Assembly (NCBI GenBank): GCA_016213455.1
Contig: JACRAG010000345.1
Location: forward strand, 1 to 8,105
Direction: 5' to 3'
Source of the DNA: Anaerolineae bacterium
GTDB lineage: Bacteria > Chloroflexota > Anaerolineae > Anaerolineales > Anaerolineaceae
DNA length: 8,105 nucleotides
Position numbers and translations under genes: made by a program. The notes beneath the pieces were generated by a model. It had not been told where the DNA came from. It searched no databases and worked only from the letters and a program-made list of their open reading frames with translations. Below are positions 5,907 through 8,105 of this stretch, piece after piece (within the stretch, counting starts at the first letter, position 1; each line of letters opens with the position of its first letter).

Positions 5907-7368
5907 ATCCACCGCCGCTGATGCCGGCGATGCCGGGCTCGGTCAATTTGCGCAAGTCACCCAACGCGGCATCAACTTCGCCCACCTGAACGGGTTGGCC
6001 GCTGTCGCGGTTCAGCAGTTCGCCGCGGTTGATTTTTTCGACGGCCACTTCGCGGATGGTCAGGTTGCGCGCAAGGGCTTCTTTGACCAGGGCAGCGCCG
6101 GCGGCGTAACCAATGACCGGGTTGAGGGCGGTGACCACAATGGCGTTACGCGCCAGCCAACCTTCGGCTTTTTCGCGGTTAGCTTGAATGCCGACCACGC
6201 ACTTATCGGTGAAAGCATTCACTGCGCCGATGATGACCTGCATAGCTTCAAACACGTTGTGGGCGATGATCGGCATCATCACGTTCAGCTCAAGCTGCCC
6301 GGCCTGGGCAGCCAGTGCCACGGTCAGATCGCAGCCCTGTACATGGAACATGCTCATGTTCAACATTTCGGCCAGCACCGGGTTCACCTTGCCGGGCATG
6401 ATGCTGGACCCCGGCTGCACCGGCGGCAGGCGGATTTCGTCAAGGCCGGTGGAAGGTCCGGATGCCAGCAGGCGGAAATCGTTGGCAATGCGCGTCAGGG
6501 TCACTGCCAGCACACGCAGGCTGCCGGAGAAATCTGCCACATCTGCCATGGACTGCATGCTTTCAAACAGGTCATCCGAGGTATAAAAGGTGATGCCGGT
6601 GATCTCACTCAGGCGTTTGACCATGCGCGCGTGGTATTCGGGGTGGGCGTTCAATCCGGAGCCGGTGGCGGTTCCGCCAATGCCCAGGCGGCGCACGCCT
6701 TCGGCGGCGAGGCGGATGCGCTCCGCATCGCGTTCCACCGCTCGCGCATAGGCGCCAAATTCCTGCCCCAGGCGCACCGGGACGGCATCCTGTAGATGGG
6801 TGCGCCCGGATTTCACAATGTCATCGAACTCAAGAGATTTCTGACGCAACGCTTCAGCCAGGTGGTTCAGCGCAGCCAGCAGTTCCTCCAGGCGCCACAA
6901 TACCCCCAGGCGGATGGCGGTGGGGATGGTGTCATTGGTCGACTGAGACATGTTGACATGGTCGTTGGGATTGGCTTTATATTTCCCGATCTCCCCACCC
7001 AGGATCAACGTGGCGCGGTTGGCGATGACTTCGTTGACGTTCATGTTGTGGCTGGTGCCTGCGCCGGCCTGGAATGGATCGACGACAAATTGATCATCCC
7101 AGCGGCCTTCCATCACTTCGCTGCCTGCCTGCGCAATGGCCCGGGCAAGATCTTTGTCGAGCAGCCCCAGCTCGCTGTTGACATCGGCTGCAGCGCGTTT
7201 GATTAACGCCATCGACCAGACGAATGCCCGCCAGGGCTTTAAGCCGGAAACCGGAAAATTGAGCACTGCGCGTTGGGTTTGCGCGCCCCAAAGCGCACCC
7301 TGTGGAACGCGCACCTCACCGAGCGAATCGCGCTCCACGCGAAAGATGGGCGTGGTTTGATCGTTCAT
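5905..7368 (-). CDS. aspA: Aspartate ammonia-lyase (aspartase)
   Basis: This cytosolic homotetrameric lyase converts aspartate reversibly to fumarate and ammonia. The 487-residue product is a full-length member of the aspartase/class II fumarase superfamily: GTSHNMN (104-110), SQSTND (141-146), GRTHLQDAVP (188-197, general-acid His191) and the signature GSSIMPGKVNP (320-330) with the catalytic serine loop. TS before NMN, SQST rather than SQSS, LQDAVP rather than LMDATP, AGQLELNV and the terminal LTEPGIAG all favour aspartase over fumarase. VTALNPVIGY is intermediate, so some doubt stays. GGAG (7377-7374) lies 5 nt before the ATG. The gene is about 15 residues longer than typical homologues, mostly at the glycine-rich C-terminus (GISGGG). 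It follows the ferredoxin terminator and is probably a separate transcript, but no clear promoter was seen in the 80-bp gap. Confidence 0.87.
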   Translation of the reverse strand: MNDQTTPIFRVERDSLGEVRVPQGALWGAQTQRAVLNFPVSGLKPWRAFVWSMALIKRAAADVNSELGLLDKDLARAIAQAGSEVMEGRWDDQFVVDPFQAGAGTSHNMNVNEVIANRATLILGGEIGKYKANPNDHVNMSQSTNDTIPTAIRLGVLWRLEELLAALNHLAEALRQKSLEFDDIVKSGRTHLQDAVPVRLGQEFGAYARAVERDAERIRLAAEGVRRLGIGGTATGSGLNAHPEYHARMVKRLSEITGITFYTSDDLFESMQSMADVADFSGSLRVLAVTLTRIANDFRLLASGPSTGLDEIRLPPVQPGSSIMPGKVNPVLAEMLNMSMFHVQGCDLTVALAAQAGQLELNVMMPIIAHNVFEAMQVIIGAVNAFTDKCVVGIQANREKAEGWLARNAIVVTALNPVIGYAAGAALVKEALARNLTIREVAVEKINRGELLNRDSGQPVQVGEVDAALGDLRKLTEPGIAGISGGG

Positions 7369-7402
7369 ATGGTCTCCAATCCATGAAATGCCGGAGAACG
7401 GA

Positions 7403-7440
7403 TTAAATAAAATATCAGCGCCTTATTCGACGCTGATATT
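7403..7440 (-). terminator. Rho-independent terminator of the ferredoxin gene
   Basis: A perfect 10-bp inverted repeat, AATATCAGCG (7411-7420) with CGCTGATATT (7431-7440), encloses a 10-nt loop. Read leftward it ends in ...ATTTTATTTAA, a T-rich tail extending to about 7403. It starts 9 nt after the ferredoxin stop codon and separates that gene from aspA. Confidence 0.82.
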
Positions 7441-7449
7441 CTTTTCCAC

Positions 7450-7857
7450 TCAGGCTGCGGAGTAACCGGGGCCTTTGCTGAAGTAGTCTTTGTTTGTCTG
7501 GATCGCCGGAGTCAAATCGACGACTTCGCCTGCTTTCAATACCTTGGTAGCATCCAGGTGGACCGCTTCACCGTCGTGGTTGGTTCCGTCGTAGGCTACG
7601 TCAAACCCCGCGGTGCCGACTGGCATGGAGAGGCGCTGCCCATCTTTGCCTTTGAAAGCAGCCGGGACTTCGTCCTCTGGGAAAATGGCTTCCCACGGGC
7701 ATTCCGGTACGCAGGCACCGCAGTCGATGCAGGTGTCGGGATCGATGTAAAAGAGCGGCCATTCATCGGTGGGCTTGCCGGGAACAATGCATTCGACGGG
7801 GCAAACCGTCACACATCCGCCATCTCGCAGGCACAGGCTGGTAATTACGTGGGTCAT
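7450..7857 (-). CDS. Dicluster (7Fe/8Fe-type) ferredoxin with C-terminal extension
   Basis: This is a small soluble electron carrier of 135 residues. The first half carries eight cysteines: C9-x5-C15-x3-C19-P-x2-C23 in CLRDGGCVTVCPVECI, and the classical C43-x2-C46-x2-C49-x3-C53 in CIDCGACVPECP. This suits two iron-sulfur clusters, one [4Fe-4S] and one [3Fe-4S] or [4Fe-4S]. In Thermus-type ferredoxins the first two cysteines are separated by seven residues, against five here, so the first cluster may differ. Residues about 60-135 form an extension with no motif I recognise, ending GPGYSAA; many such ferredoxins stop near 80 residues. AGGAGG (7868-7863) is 5 nt before the ATG. It lies 39 bp downstream of the superoxide dismutase with no terminator between, so co-transcription is likely. 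The redox partner is unknown. Confidence 0.92.
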   Translation of the reverse strand: MTHVITSLCLRDGGCVTVCPVECIVPGKPTDEWPLFYIDPDTCIDCGACVPECPWEAIFPEDEVPAAFKGKDGQRLSMPVGTAGFDVAYDGTNHDGEAVHLDATKVLKAGEVVDLTPAIQTNKDYFSKGPGYSAA

Positions 7858-7896
7858 CTTGTCCTCCTAGCGATACTGAAAAAAGATGGATCAGGC

Positions 7897-8105
7897 CTAT
7901 TCCCAGAATCGCCGTTCCGCCTCCTCCCAGTTCACCAGGTTCCACCAGTTAGCCAGGTAATCAGCGCGACGATTCTGGTACTTCAAATAATAAGCGTGCT
8001 CCCACACATCAACGCCGATGATCGGGTGAAGCCCTTCAGCCAGCGGGGTGTCCTGGTTGGGTGTAGAATGAACCACCAGGCCTCCATCTGTTCTGCGGCT
8101 CAACC
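7897..8105 (-). CDS. Fe/Mn-family superoxide dismutase, C-terminal part (5' end cut by window edge)
   Basis: The visible 68 residues run from the right edge to a TAG at 7899-7897; the true start lies outside the window, and the TTG at 8103 is internal. [11 protein letters not shown] is followed by [24 protein letters not shown], the C-terminal signature of iron/manganese superoxide dismutases, in which the Asp and His of DVWEH are two of the four metal ligands. The NWEEAERRF end is usual for the family. The enzyme removes superoxide in the cytoplasm. Whether iron or manganese is used cannot be decided from this part, so no gene symbol is given. The ferredoxin gene follows after 39 bp. Confidence 0.94.
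   Translation of the reverse strand, partial: LSRRTDGGLVVHSTPNQDTPLAEGLHPIIGVDVWEHAYYLKYQNRRADYLANWWNLVNWEEAERRFWE

Noticed and set aside
5863..6795. Long rightward open frame (310 codons) inside the aspartase region
   Set aside because: It is antisense to a full-length, motif-complete aspartase. Its His/Gly/Gln-rich translation has no recognisable domain, as expected of a shadow frame in GC-rich DNA.
5905..7368. Class II fumarate hydratase as the identity of the lyase
   Set aside because: Overall signature residues (TSHNMN, SQSTND, LQDAVP, AGQLELNV, terminal PGIAG) fit aspartase better, although a fumarase-like VTALN segment keeps a small doubt.

Overview
The window looks like a chromosomal segment of a bacterium of the phylum Chloroflexota, probably class Anaerolineae. 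This is inferred from protein style, not from a search. The clues are a membrane-anchored baseplate J-like protein of a kind I associate with that lineage, a polyphosphate-glucokinase-type ROK kinase, a short-spaced dicluster ferredoxin with a long tail, and moderately GC-rich DNA. No phage, plasmid, CRISPR, rRNA or tRNA gene was seen.

Layout. (1) Positions 1-1401, minus strand: a gene running off the left edge that fuses an N-terminal GHMP sugar kinase to a C-terminal GalU-like sugar-1-phosphate nucleotidyltransferase. It has a near-consensus promoter at 1445-1473. (2) Positions 1402-1970: a gene-free divergent intergenic region. It holds that promoter, a 9-bp inverted repeat at 1495-1525, and a 298-bp non-coding element at 1566-1863. 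The element has perfect 15-bp terminal inverted repeats, flanking 8-bp direct repeats (TCATGAAA) and several strong internal palindromes. It reads as a MITE-like non-autonomous insertion and is the most unusual object in the window. (3) Positions 1971-5785, plus strand: a compact four-gene operon of a baseplate J-like membrane protein, ruvX, mltG and a PpgK-type glucokinase. The first three genes are joined by 4-bp ATGA overlaps, the fourth follows after 10 bp, and a textbook intrinsic terminator (5803-5839) closes the unit. (4) Positions 5905-7368, minus strand: aspartate ammonia-lyase, convergent with the operon. (5) Positions 7450-8105, minus strand: a ferredoxin with its own terminator (7411-7440), preceded by the C-terminal part of an Fe/Mn superoxide dismutase cut by the right edge.

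How the genes fit together. The fusion enzyme probably turns a free sugar into a nucleotide sugar in two steps. The central operon mixes nucleic-acid housekeeping (RuvX), cell-wall glycan termination (MltG) and glucose phosphorylation from polyphosphate (PpgK). The aspartase links aspartate to fumarate and ammonia, and superoxide dismutase plus ferredoxin form a redox or oxygen-defence pair. Apart from the insertion-like element and the fusion gene, this is mostly ordinary core-genome content. I see no convincing new defence or mobile gene system here.
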